A DNA stretch of 64,000 bases from Pipra filicauda (taxonomy: Eukaryota; Chordata; Aves; Passeriformes; Pipridae). The stretch's first letter is position 1; each line of letters opens with the position of its first letter. This document shows, piece by piece, positions 1 to 12,610 of the stretch. Position numbers and translations under genes: made by a program. The stretch lies in contig NW_024104554.1 of assembly GCF_003945595.2 (NCBI RefSeq), positions 3,833,352 to 3,897,351 on the forward strand. The letters run 5' to 3'. Below the pieces are notes generated by a model. The model had not been told where the DNA came from. It did not search any database and saw only the letters and a program-made list of their open reading frames with translations.

Positions 1-2207
1 CCCTGATTACAGTGTTTAAATCTCCGTATGTGTGTTCCGTATCTTAATTTTCTCTCACGAAGTTGGATAGATTCAACTTTCTTATAAACCACTATGTCAG
101 TAGGGTGCAGAGTGCTACAGTCGCTCTCCAGCAGTGAAAAGTCTTCTGACTCCACTATTTTCTTTCTTCCTTCAAAATATAAATGCCACTGTGAATACCT
201 TTCTTTTCAGAAGTATGTCAGAAGCAGCATGAATGAGGTGCAACTTAATATTATATAGATTATTTCAAGCCATAGAAAAAGAACTGGCATTTCAGTATCT
301 GGAAAACTGAAGATATGTTAGGGTGTCTGTTAGTATGTTAAATTGTCCATTAAAGTTCTTTCTTTTGGAGAATTTTGGAAATTCTTTTTTATTCATAAAT
401 GATTGGGCAAGATTCATGGCAGGTGTTAGATTGCACTGTGTCATTTCAGCCAGTCTTATTTAAATGTGGCTTGGTTCTGTTTACTGGTGTTAGGATCATG
501 CCTATGAGTTGTTGCTAACCTTATCCTGTTCATATCCTTTGTATTTGGTGTTTCTATAATAAGAGCTATATTTCTAAGAAGATTCCATCCTTATACAGTT
601 TATGAAAAGAAATTTTAAGGTGCAGTGGTCCTTTTGAATTTTAGCTGCCCATGTTGTGTGGGCTTTTGTTATACTTTTCTTCTGAAGATGGCAGGAGCAT
701 TTGATGACAGAAAGAATACAATAAAGCAGGAAGAAACCCCCCTCACAATACTATTCCCCTCTCAGCTATCTTAAAGCCCTATTCTAAGAAACTGTGAAAT
801 TCAGTGACCCTGATGAAATTAGTTGATTTAGAGCAATGACAGCAAGAAAACACGTTAAATCCATGTGCTAGAAATATATGTATTTTTCTACTGGAAGAAC
901 TATTGTAGTTGCTGATGGCGTAACTTGGACAGATGGGGGCAATAAAAATGCGATAGAAGTATGACAGAAAGGCAGTTGAAAGGGAGAAAAAGTACTGTAA
1001 AAAGTAATAGGCTGGTAATAACAGTCAGTATTGCAATGGAGGAAGATAGGCAGTGAAGTCCTCTGAATCATAACTTGAAGATAAATCTTCCCCCACAAAT
1101 CCTGGCAAGAATATTTGTCTCATCTGGAACATCCAAAAGAGTACAGGACCAGTAAATGACGCTCAGATTAAGTAATTTATGTTCTTTTTTTTTCCAAGTT
1201 TTTTACAGTGTAGACAATCTTCAAAAATAAAAAGCTAGCACATTTTCCAGAGCTCTTACAAAGTCTTTGACTGTTTTGGTTGGTCTTGTCAATACTATGG
1301 GATTTTATTCCATGTTTTTTCAATGTTATCATTTTTAAATTACTTAATCAGTATTCTTCCCTTGCCTCAGACTGTTCTTTCAAAAGGAAATTACATTGAC
1401 TCACCTGAGTCTTATGTGATTGTTAAATTAATGCAGAAACATCTCAAAGGGATGATTTGGATCAGTTCTGTTCAACAGGAGGATGGAGGAGGATAAATTA
1501 TCTGGCAGTGGACAGAGAAAAGAGTGACAGTGATATGTTTCACTGTCAGCTGCAGAAAAACCACCAATTTTGGCATCTTGAAGCCTTTTGCATTTAAGCT
1601 TAGTTACATGGCTGGAAGAAGACAAAGAGGAATCTGCTTCACAAATGGAAGAACTCTCAGGAGACTGAAAAAAAACATGCATGGAAACTCATCTACAACA
1701 GCATTTCCAAAATACCTGCAGTTGGTATATAGTGATGAGACATGGTTACATACTCTCCTCACTTGCAATTCTAACACAAAAGAAAGTTTTCCTGTCATAC
1801 TTCCAGCTGTGATACAGATGCTACAAGTTTTTTCCAGTCTTCATACAGTTGAATAACCTAGTGTCATGAAGCCATTTTTGCTTGAACAAAAAAAATGTTG
1901 TTTAATATGAGTTAATCCAAGAATTAAAATAGGTTGGATTCCACTCAATTATAACAGAATATTCAAGGAGTTTCGCTGCCTGGTTATTTTCTGTGCTTAA
2001 AGGTAAGTACTTCTAGTGAACTTCCTTCCGATTTTTTCTGTGGTATAAGGGCTGATCTTGACAGACAAATAAACCCTGGAAATAATAAAATTATAATATA
2101 TATTTGGTGAGGTCAGAGATATGAAGGTATTGTGCTAAGAGAAATGTTAGCAGTAAAATTCATGTTCCTGGAATGACACAGATTCCCCCTGTGAAGAATA
2201 TACCTTA

Positions 2208-2242
2208 CAAATAAAATAAAATAAAATAAAACAAAAAAAAAT
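2208..2242. repeat. (ATAAA)n microsatellite
   Basis: About four to five units of ATAAA followed by an A-rich stretch. Simple repeat in an SNTG2 intron. Confidence 0.85.
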
Positions 2243-4181
2243 AATGAATGTTGCACATGAGAGTGACATACCTTACAGTATACTTAGTTCACCATCTTCC
2301 TTCCTCAGACTTTACATTTGCCTCTATACACTATGTGTTTTCTGGGCTGATCTATATGAAATACCTGAGGAATCTACCATGTTATTGATTGTTAAAAATC
2401 CTCTGAAAGGATTCACTAGAACTAATTCAAAACATAAAGAAGTTAATAGACTATTTTTAACTGATTTCAATAACCTTTCAAGGAAACCAGTATTTTTTCT
2501 CATTTAGTTGACTATGTTCTATGAATATCACTGTAGTAGAATATCTTGAGCAGCTCCAGAAAGAGCCAAAATTAATTTATGTAATTGCACGTTTATTCTT
2601 TGTCCACTGGAGATAACAATAAATTCCTTGTTATTTCAAAATTAGGAGCCAAATGGGAAAATCCTTTGCATAAAAGTTCAAATGGCTTCTAAACAATTTT
2701 TTGTGCAACTGAATATCAATGCATATTTTAGCAATGTACCTTTGTATTTGCTTAAACTTGAACAGTCAACAAGCCACTAAGAATATAAATAGTGATATGT
2801 ACTGGTCTGGAATGCATATTCCTTGCATTCCTTGCACGGCGGCCAAACTGCATGTAAGTGTGGAATTAGCCCCACCTGAAACTAATTTTTTATCATAAAA
2901 GGTAAAAGTTCAATTGAAGATTTTGGATCTCGAGAAAAGTGAAGTGTTTGTGATATTCAGATCCAGGCAACCTAAAAATAAGTTCAGTTCCTGGGTCTCC
3001 TTCCTGGAAAATTACACAAAATATGTTTTCTAGTCATTTTTCGGTGTCATTTTGAATTGGTCCTACTACAACTCAAGTTAGATATAATCAGAATAGATCT
3101 TAGGGACCATGTCCTCACTGGGACTTGGTCAGAGATTAGTTATCTTTCTGCTTTTCTTTCTATCTCAGCTTACCTAAGTCTTCAGATTTCTAAGATGCTC
3201 AGGACACTTTGGCTGTCTCAGTAACTCTGCCATCAAAACAAACACACTCATTTTTTTTAGGCATCTTTGGGAATTATATATTTCTCTAGAAACAGTAGTC
3301 TAAATCACCCTCAGACTGAGCAAAAGAAGTCCACTTAAATTAACAAAATCTAACAGAAATTGGGCAGTCTGAATAAGAACTAATTGTCATTTCTAGCTTA
3401 TGAATCTATTAATTCTTCATGGTGAACTGAGAAGACGAGTAAAACAGGATTGGTTAATCACAGTGTAAGCCTTGTGACCTGCAAATAATATATTTAAAAT
3501 GCAAAAATATTAAATACAGTTGGCAATGCTATCTTGCTTTTTTATTCTGTGATGATTACAAAGCACATATGAAACAGAATTATATGTAGGAATGGAAATA
3601 CGCTAATTTCAGAACTAATTTCTGAGGCAAACATAAGAAAACGGAATATCCTCATTGCATTCAGGTGAGATATTAAATAGGATTTGGATTAGGTTGGATT
3701 TATAGTGTCGTTAAAAGATACTCACCAGTTCGTTACAAGAAGCACTCAGTTTAATTACACAATTAAATTTTAGATTGTTTTCATTGTGTACAGAAAGCTT
3801 ATTCCAATTACAATTTAACTGGTCATCTTTAGAAATGCTGTTAGATTCTAAATAATTTTCACAGTGATGCAAAAAACCCACCATTCTCCAACACAAAGAA
3901 AGATACTGAGAGCTATAGAGATTAATCGTAAATACATTCGCAATTGTTAAATTACTAATAATTTAACAATTCAGATAACAGATGAAAATCAAGCAGTGCA
4001 CCTATTACAAATTTTTTTAAAAAGAGAATTTACCATTTACAAAGCTATTGAAATCAAACTTGTTTCTATATTCTGTATATTAAACATGATTAATATGAAA
4101 AATTGACCATTTCTAAAAATAGTAATATATTTTTAAATTACGAAAAATTTCTATTGAAAGAGTGCAGGCTTAGATTACATA

Positions 4182-4366
4182 TTAGGAATGAATTCTCTAC
4201 TGTGAGGGTGGTGAGGCATTAGAACAGGTTGCACAGAGCAGTTGTGGATGCCCCGTCTCTGAAAGTGTTCAAGGCCAGGTTGGATGAAACCCTGAGCAAC
4301 GTGGTCTAGTGGAAGGTGTCCCTGCCCATGGCAGGTGGTTTAGAACCCAAACCATTCTATGATTCT
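4182..4366 (+). mobile_element. CR1 LINE 3'-end fragment
   Basis: Sense-strand CR1 3' UTR with the typical run GTGAGGGTGGTGAGGCATT, then AGTGTTCAAGGCCAGGTTGGATG, and an end in CCATTCTATGATTCT (first run 19 bases; the second is quoted only to mark 4266-4288). Compared with the family pattern it lacks the block around AACTAGATGATCTTTAAGG just before the end, so it carries an internal deletion. It lies in an SNTG2 intron and is non-coding. Confidence 0.9.
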
Positions 4367-5499
4367 TTTAAATCTGTCAAGAAGTTACTGTCATGGGATT
4401 CCAAATTTATACAGTAATATTACCTGTAGAGTAATATCTAGATTTTTTTATATTTGATTTTATGTTTCTAAAAGTTGGCATTCCCTATTACTCTCCACCT
4501 TTATTAGATTCCTTTAAAAGAATCAGGCGGAAAAACAAAATCCCATTGAAGCATCATTGATTCAAAACTGAATTTTTTACTCAGGAATGTCTCTTATTGG
4601 TATTTCTGATTAAAATCCCTTTTTGACAGTGAAATTCCAGAATTTATAAATCACCAGAGAAGAAAAAACTTCATTATATAATAACAAACTGTATCAAAAC
4701 AAAGTCATTGTCTTTACTGAAGTAAACCAGTAGAGTTCCTCTGGTTCTAGTAAAACAAATGGTGCCAGCCTGATTACTGTGATTGCCACTGAGAATCTGC
4801 TTCAGGTATGTGAAAATATACTTGAGACAATCTACAGGTAGGAAACTGTTAACATTCAAGTCACTGTTGAATCTTGGTTTTCTTTGTGGAAAAATGAGTT
4901 GCTACAAAACCGTGAAGCCATTGCTCAAACACAGAGATGAAGAAGCATAATCTCTTCCTGACATAAGCCAGGGCTAAAGAACACACATTTTAAATTTTGC
5001 CTCCTAGGAGATAATCATTGCTAAGCTGCTGCCCTTAGATTTTGTCCTCTTTCCTCTATTTATCTCATTGCCTTTTCCTACAATAAATTTAAGCCATAGT
5101 CTGCATGTTCAGCAGAGGAGGTAGCAAGTCTTCCTTCTTCTGTCAGATTTACAGTAGCCATCAGTTCATTTCACAGAGAGATTGCCATGGCCAAGAGTAG
5201 GCATCCACATCTGCATTATCTGCTTGTCTTGCCAAGCAATAGCTGAACCTACAAGTTGACCTCAGTCTTTCTGTAGGAACACAAGTCCCTATGGAGGAAA
5301 ATTTGCTTCAGCCCACAGGTACATGTAGCCTTTGTCTCTCTGGAATGGTGGTTTAATGCCTAATCTCAGTGATGCTGAATGTTCCTGAAAAGGCAGGCTG
5401 TCCAAGGAGAGCTCAACTAAGCAAACCATTTTTGCAGTTAGCTGCAGTTAGTGTCATGAGCATTACGAATTAAAAATTACAAATAGATTAGATCAGGTA

Positions 5500-5559
5500 G
5501 TTATTTCAGTAGATGCACTAAAGGCAAAAGTTATTTCAGTAGATGCACTAAAGGCAAAA
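5500..5559. repeat. perfect 30-bp tandem duplication
   Basis: The unit GTTATTTCAGTAGATGCACT plus AAAGGCAAAA occurs twice back to back (5500-5529 and 5530-5559) with no mismatch, and a third copy starts for three bases. It is intronic in SNTG2. Confidence 0.95.
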
Positions 5560-7078
5560 GTTTTGAGCTTAGCAATATCCTGAGAAAGCCAGCATTTAAA
5601 ACGCAGATATATTAAGAATAGGCATTATTTTCTAAAAGCACTGAGCTGGCCCCACTTCTACTGAAATAATGGAAGCTTCCTTTGAAAATTATAATGAAAA
5701 TATAATGAGCTGTTATTTGAGTACTTTAAAAATCTTACTTTTAATGCCAGAGTATCTCTTGCATACATGTATGCTGAACCACAAATGTTCATCAGTGTTT
5801 AAAAAACAAAACTATAATGTCTTCTTGAAATTATCAGATTACAGTACTATCATTTACAAGAGAATGTACTTTTTTGTACTAATATCGAGAAAAGTATTTT
5901 AAAAAAAGAGTCATTTTAGGGCATTAAGATGCAATTCCTTTGACTGCAGCAACAGCAGGACTTGGAGGAATGTAAAAGATTTTTAATCAGATCTGGTTTG
6001 TTTCAATAAAGTGGTTTTATTTGTATCTATACATAATTATAACATCTCTGTAACCTTTTAATTGTGACATGATGAACTCCTTAAAGGTATGGGCCAATGA
6101 GTGGATCTGCTGTGTTTTTTAAGTCAAGGTGATATTCATTTGATCACTCTCAAAGACATTGTTTCACTGTTCCTTTTTCACAGTTATCTGGAACAGGAAT
6201 ACACTTGAGCTTTGGAAGTGTGTTCTGGATGAAATTTCTGGACACTCTTCTGCTTTTGATGAATGTCAGATTTCACTGTTGTTTCATTTTCTCGTATGTA
6301 ATGCAGATTCAGAGTGAGTAGGCTTTTAATGTACTTTGTAAATGTCTCCCGAAAGTTTTGCTTAAAAGGTGATATAAAATATTTTATCCTAAAATAACAG
6401 AGGTTTTTTAAATATCAGAAAGCCAAAGCATATGCATTTTTAATTCAATTATTTTGTGGTTTTAAAGAGTTTAAAAAGCAATTCTGCTTAGCACAAGTAA
6501 TTCTATGCAAAAAGACTGTTGTAGAAGATTTTGCAGGCTGTGTTCAGAATTATGGGTTTTAATTTGGCCTCCTAGTAAACTCTCTGTATGTGGGCTGAGA
6601 TATATTTCTCAATACAACCATAATAACTCTAGTTGCTCTTATCTTCATCTCCACATTCTACTTAGATGGTTTTTTATGCTGAAATTCAAATTTTCAAAAA
6701 GACTTTTTCTTGACCTAGCTGGTCCCATATTAAGGCTTTTACCAAACTGAATGGTAAATACATTGGATGCATTAATACACCTTACTCCTGTCACTGCTGT
6801 CCGACTTAATAGCTTGTAAAAAACTGTAAAAAGCTATACAAAGTCCTCATGCAAGAATCTGTGTTCCAAACTGTCTGCTGTTGATAAAATTTTTTTCCCT
6901 CACTGTCGCTGTATTTTAAATGCTGATGTGCATTGTTTTATTTCTAATGCAGAATAAAAGAGCACATAGTTTAGGTCCTTCTGTCTTTCAGGCATTAAAG
7001 TTCCTCTGACAAGTACTACAAAATTCCATTTTATACATATACTAGCACTGACAGAAAGTCTGGAAAAAAATTAACTTT

Positions 7079-7104
7079 AAAATTAATTATTAATTAATTA
7101 AAAT
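7079..7104. repeat. TTAA-rich palindromic tract
   Basis: AATTAATTATTAATTAATTA: a short self-complementary TTAA repeat in an SNTG2 intron. Confidence 0.75.
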
Positions 7105-9954
7105 TATTTTTTCTATTCAAATTGGCAGCCTTGAAGTCTTTTGTTAATATGATTGAAATGTTGACCAGTAATTGATTTCTAGGGAAAAAAAAACCTCTTA
7201 CAATTAGAGTCAATTATTATGTTAATCTTCAGTTTAATAGAGAATGACAAAGAAATTGCTTCATATATGTTTAGCTCATTAGAATTCCACTCTCATCATC
7301 TGTATACTTTTCACTTTCATAACACTTTAAGAGATCATGGACTTTGTGGAAAGGTTAACTCCTTTAAGAGGGAAAAGTGCTCAGTTTGGGGTATTTCAAG
7401 TTGTTCTGTTTGGGATTTTTAGTCAATTATTTTTGATCTTCATATGGCTAACGTCAAATTATTTAATATTTTACATTAAAAATAACAGGTAAATCTCAAA
7501 TAGCTCAAAAGAGCTTTGACATTAACTTTTAAGGGTTTGGACTTCATCACTAATTTAAATATGCTAAATGCATGCACTGTTGTTATATATTCATTGTATC
7601 TATATTCATTGATAGTTAACTATAAAAAAAGGAAAAAGGCCAGATGATGATGGCTGTTTTATTATATATGAAGTGGGTGCTGTTTTTACTGAAAAAACAA
7701 AAGTGTGTTCTCATGAACCATGTTATTTTACATGTAAAAGGGGTGAGGTGTCTCTGGAAAACAATATTCCAAAAACATAGTCATTGGATTAATAATAAAA
7801 GGTTAATTTAATTTTAATGTAAGTACTCCCCTTTCTAAGCAAATTCAAAGTTTTATTAAGATTTTAGCATTTATTATATTGATGTCATATTATTTTCACA
7901 GAGAGGCTTAGCACACATTTGATCTTAAAGCGAATAAGTGAGCACAGTGTGCAATATGTATACTATACAAATATGGTTCTTGCCTAAATGTTTTGTTGTC
8001 TCGTTATAATTTATTTTTAAAAAGTATGTGTTGAATTCTATATCATGAATATAATTAGAAATAGTGTCTGTGTTTCCACTTACATGCAATAAACCTTTAC
8101 AGGCCATCTTAGAGCAAATTTATGTCTACATGTATAAAGTAGTTAACAGAGTAGCAGAGAAAATGTATAGTTCAAGTGGTGGAGTGTAATGGTATTGCCT
8201 ACTTTCCAGTTCCTTTTTGGAAAATAAACAAGGAAAACCATGTACATGCCAAGTTTGTTTTCATGTAGAATAGAAGACCAGTATTATTTCTGTATTTTGG
8301 CTTATCAAAAACACTGAAATTCCTGCTCAAAAGAACATAGTTGAGTCCAAAATGAATTAATGTATTGCATATGAATGCTGCAGTTAAAGCAAAATGAGGT
8401 TTTCTTCACGCAAGGCTACAATTAACCACAATGTAGCCAAGCATCAGCTGAATTTTTGAAACTGTAAACCTGATGAGGTGTTAGGAACAACAACTCCAGA
8501 GTTAGAAAATGTCCTTTAAAACAGATATAAATTATTTTATATTTCTGAGTTGCACTTAGATGAACAACATCAGTGAGCCTCATTTGTTCCTTAAAAACCT
8601 TGTTTGCCAGAAAAATTTAGGAAAAGGAATACTGTCTGAAAAAGGCTAGTAACTGACCCACCTGATTCTTTAAAACTGATCTTAAATGGTATTTCTTTTA
8701 CTAAGAGTATTTGTTGATGACCTCAGAATGTGACATCTCGACAGACATTAATAGTAATCATGATATTAAAGAATTTTACTGAAAAACATAAGCAAGTTGA
8801 GCCACTATTTCTTAAACAGAATACAATCCCACATCAGAGTAACAGTAAAGACTGTGTGTCTTCAAAAAAGAATCCAGAGATACTACACTGGATACCTGTG
8901 GCAGAACTTGGGCAAATTTAGGCCCTCCAGCTAAAGCATTCCTTTCCATGTGTATTCCAGTAACCACAAAAGTCTATTTCATGTCCAGATTTATTTAGAA
9001 GCATTTGGACTACCCAGTCCCAGATGAAACCAAATGTACTTATACCTTCAGCCTACCCCAGAGACCCATATGTGTGTGGAGAAATCAGAAGGCCTCTGTC
9101 TAATGTGGAGAGCATGCTTGCTTTCTTATGCCTTCATACTATGGCTGAGTGTGGACAAGGACCTCTATGGATAGAAGGAAACTGAGTAAGAGGAAGCCTT
9201 TCCTTCCCAAGCCATCTGTGTCTGGGCTGCAGTGGTGCTTGGTAACCACCAAGTCTTTTTGCTTCCTACCTCGTCACAGGCCAGTGACTAAACATGAAGT
9301 GGTCCCCCTTTCTGTTTGTGCCTCAGGTTCTGCCTGTCACTTACAGATATTTGAGGTATATCTGTGCTTTCCTCTTGGAGTGGAAATAAGAAAGTCTCTC
9401 TTGTTGTCTTTTCCCATGCATTAAGTCTCCAGTTTTAGCATTTACTCACCTCTTGGCTTGGGTACCTAACACCCATAAACCAAGTGTAAAGCCCTACTTA
9501 TTATGTTAGCAGATCTGTTCAGAAACACATTCTCTCTTCTGAGAGACAGAGTCGTTGTAACTGATAGTCATAAAAGCTGGTTTGGGAATTATTTGGCCTG
9601 TCATTGAACATATTTGTGAAGTCTCTTCTCAGTGTTAGACAGAATCCTACGTCAGTCTTTGTTTTGGACTACTGAAGCAAACTGTCCCTTGTCCTTGCCC
9701 TTTTGTAAAAACTGATGGAAGATACACATGAAAGGAGCTTTTTTTTTGTTCCCTATTAAGAGGTAATTAACCCAACTCTTCCATGCTAATTAACTTCTGC
9801 AGATTCCAAGATGTCTGCACAGTCATGGAAGACTGATAGCAACCACAGTAAAAAGTACTAAGTTTCTCAAGCCTCGTAGTATTAGTTATCTGTAGGATCA
9901 AGCTGGGATGGAAGTGTCCAGAATTTTGTAGGTGGGAATGAGAGGCAAGGAAGA

Positions 9955-10083
9955 TAGAATCACAAAGTCATTTAGGTTGGAAAAAACCTCTGAGATCATT
10001 GAATCCAACCTTTACCTGATCACCACCTTGTCAACTAGACCATGGCAGTAAGTGGTATGCACAGTCATTTCTTGAACACCAAA
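9955..10083 (-). mobile_element. CR1 LINE 3'-end fragment
   Basis: Antisense CR1 3' terminus beginning AGAATCACAAAGTCATTTAG, followed by the GGTTGGAAAAAACCTC and GATCATTGAATCCAACC motifs that are standard for CR1 tails in birds. Similarity stops after CTTGAACACC, so only about 130 bases of the element remain. It lies in an SNTG2 intron. Confidence 0.9.
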
Positions 10084-12517
10084 CATAGTTCAAAGCTGAA
10101 TTCTTTCTGGGAAATCTCTATGTCTGTGGGAAAGAGATTGAGTGTATATGTGCAGTCATTGTAACTATTAAGCCTTCTTAGGGTCTTGGAGGAAGATACC
10201 AGTGCCAAAGATACATTAGTGTCTTGCTTCTGATCAGTGACAGGGTGTCTAAGAAGTTCCTTCTATGGATAAATCAGAAACACTGTTCTTATGCTATTTG
10301 GACAGTGATATTATCACCTTAATGATCTTTTTATGACTTAAAAGTGTATGCATTGAGACACTGATACCTGAACAATTAGACAGGTAAAAGCTTTGTAATT
10401 GTCTTTTATTACAAATATAATTATTCCACAAATCATTACACATTGCTCAGAAAATTCTGATTTAGGACGTAAACTACAATTTTCTTAGCTGTTGCAGTAT
10501 AAGGCCTATTCTTTTCCTCTCTGTTGTCTAAACTGTGCCTTCTCAAGCTGGCTAATATGCAGTGCTATTTTTTTTTCTTTGCAACATTCACTGAAAGACA
10601 GCTAAGCCTAGATTTCTGATGTTAAATTTTTGTGTAAACAATTGTTGTAGATAGCCAAGGGTGATCACACAATTGCAAGTGTATGGGAAGCTTATTCCAA
10701 AGGCAGAAATGAAAAGGAATAGTGCTCTGTCCTAGTGTTAATGAGTAGAGATGAGGGTCTTTATCACAGAGCTGTCCGAGAACCTGTTCAAAGTAACTGA
10801 AGGAAGTGACATAAGGAGGCTTTTAAATTTACATGGTGAAATGCAATTCTATTGTAAAGAAAACACTATTGAGTGTGTTTTGTAGGTAAAAAACACATCT
10901 ATATGTAATGTTTATCACAGTGAAAATGCAGCATATTCTGTTTGTCTCTAGTATTTGTGAAAAATTTCCAAACCAGTTCCATTATTTGCCAATACTGAAT
11001 ATTTTTAAAGTACTCCAGGCTAATTATTTGTGCATAGTTCATTTTAGAACATTTGGGAAATAATGGATAATAAGTTATGGCTGCTGCTTAATGCCACCTT
11101 ATAATTACTGAATAAAATGTAAGGATATGTAAATGTCATTCTAATTGAATATCAATCACTGAAATATTTTTAAATGCCAAATAATATGATCTTAGAACAC
11201 CAATTAGCAAAATTATTTATTCAGAAATGTTATATGTCTCCATCATTGTGGAGATGATTATAATACTAATCTGCACTAATTAATTAATTTCACTCCCAAC
11301 CCTTTCAAAATCCTTTATAAAATGTCATATCTGTAACTTAGAAATGCTTATTTTACTGTAAGTATTTTTATTAGTACTGGAATAAGGAAACCTTTACAAT
11401 CATGCAGAAGTTTTAGGTTTTATTAAAAATCTTTAAAAAATAATTAAAATTACAATTTTCAATTTAAGCAATTACATTAATGCTTTCAGTCTCTTCTAGG
11501 CCATTCTTGTGTCAATTTTTTTTAATTTAATAAAACTATCGAGATGCAAAACTTTCATGTCAACAAAGGTTTAAGCATGAGGCAGCATTGAGGTTTATGA
11601 AATAGCAATGAGAGTAAAGTAAAACTGCCTTGGAAGAAACAAACAAAAAAAAAAAATCAAAGATTTCATAAGGCACAAAGGTGTAGTCTTAAAAATGACT
11701 GATAAGGAAAGCCCTGGGACAGATGTCTACTCAGGCTGAAGGCAAAGGGCTTTTTGCTATTAGCTGTCAGTGGTGAATGTCATCAAGCTGTTTCATATTA
11801 CATCAGCAGCAGAAACTTTTTCATGTCTTTTCAGAATCTATTATATACCTAAGACAGCAAACTTTAAAAATACACAGAAAGAGTTAACTGACTTTTTACC
11901 TTAAGACTTATTCAGAAGTTTAAACAGAACTTCTGGTTTTGTTAATAAAATAGAATTTTTCTTTCTAACCTGAAAGGTGATCATAGAGCTGGTGTATATA
12001 GAGCACTGTCTAGCAAGTATCAGTGCTAACTAAAGAGTGATAGCTATTCTCATTATCAAATTGCATTAACTAACATTAACATAGTGCTGTGCTGGCATGT
12101 CACCAGAATTTACAAATGAAAATATGTTTTAAAATAGAAAGATTGTCTACAAAGTTTAAATCAGATGGAGAGGTCAAGTAGACAGAATGCTTTTTCATAA
12201 TTAGGTTGCAATGACAAAACACTTAGGCACTGTTGCCTGCATATTTGCTGGAAGTGATGTCAGAAGTCATTAACAACTCTGGTCTAAGCAGTTTGCCAAA
12301 AGTTTGAAATAGTCAGATTTGGCTTTATTTGTTCTGTGTTGCATTTTGTAAGGGATGGTTTTCAAGAATATGGTATTAATGTAGTAATATAAAGCAGTAC
12401 CAGTATTGCCGGTTGAGTGTCTTCACATACAAAAAAACCCTCTGCGTAAAATATTGTTTTATATGGTAAATTACAATGATGGTTGTTCTCTTAAAAATCA
12501 TACTTTTTTTTTTCCAG

Positions 12518-12610
12518 TCTAAAACATATATGTGTAGTTGGCAAGGGGATACTCTGTGTTTCACAGTCGACTTTGCTCTAGGATTTACCTGTTTTGACAG
12601 TAAAACAAAG
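12518..12610 (+). CDS. SNTG2: gamma-2-syntrophin, third-last coding exon
   Basis: This exon is 93 bases, phase 0 at both ends, and encodes 31 residues running from SKTYMCSWQGD to CFDSKTK. It is preceded by a strong polypyrimidine tract ending TTTCCAG and followed by the donor GTAAGA. The encoded motif (SWQG, FTVDFALGFTCFDSKTK) matches the start of the C-terminal syntrophin-unique/PH-like segment of gamma-syntrophins as I remember it. Gamma-2-syntrophin is a cytoplasmic adaptor with PDZ and PH domains that binds dystrophin-family proteins. This piece lies about 111 to 80 residues before the C-terminus. It joins in frame to the exon at 16711. Gamma-1-syntrophin is the main alternative, but the C-terminal residues encoded by the last exon favour gamma-2. 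Confidence 0.92.

Larger units (their letters stand above)
1..12517 (+). other. SNTG2: SNTG2 intron (3' part), no exon recognised
   Basis: This stretch precedes the first recognised SNTG2 exon and is read as intron of that gene. I looked for the preceding syntrophin segment, the second half of the split PH region ending in a motif like FMEVQRTG, and did not find it, so that exon probably lies to the left of the window. The stretch is AT-rich. It holds two short CR1 pieces, an (ATAAA)n tract, a TTAA tract and a perfect 30-bp tandem duplication, listed separately. The longest open frames here, such as 1524-1856 + and 9149-9424 +, have no recognisable protein content and no splice-site support. 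Confidence 0.6.

Noticed and set aside
9149..9424. 91-residue + frame within an SNTG2 intron
   Set aside because: No similarity to the missing upstream syntrophin exons and no acceptor/donor pair around a coding core.
1..12517. Search for the next upstream SNTG2 exon
   Set aside because: No segment resembling the preceding gamma-syntrophin region was found, so none is claimed.
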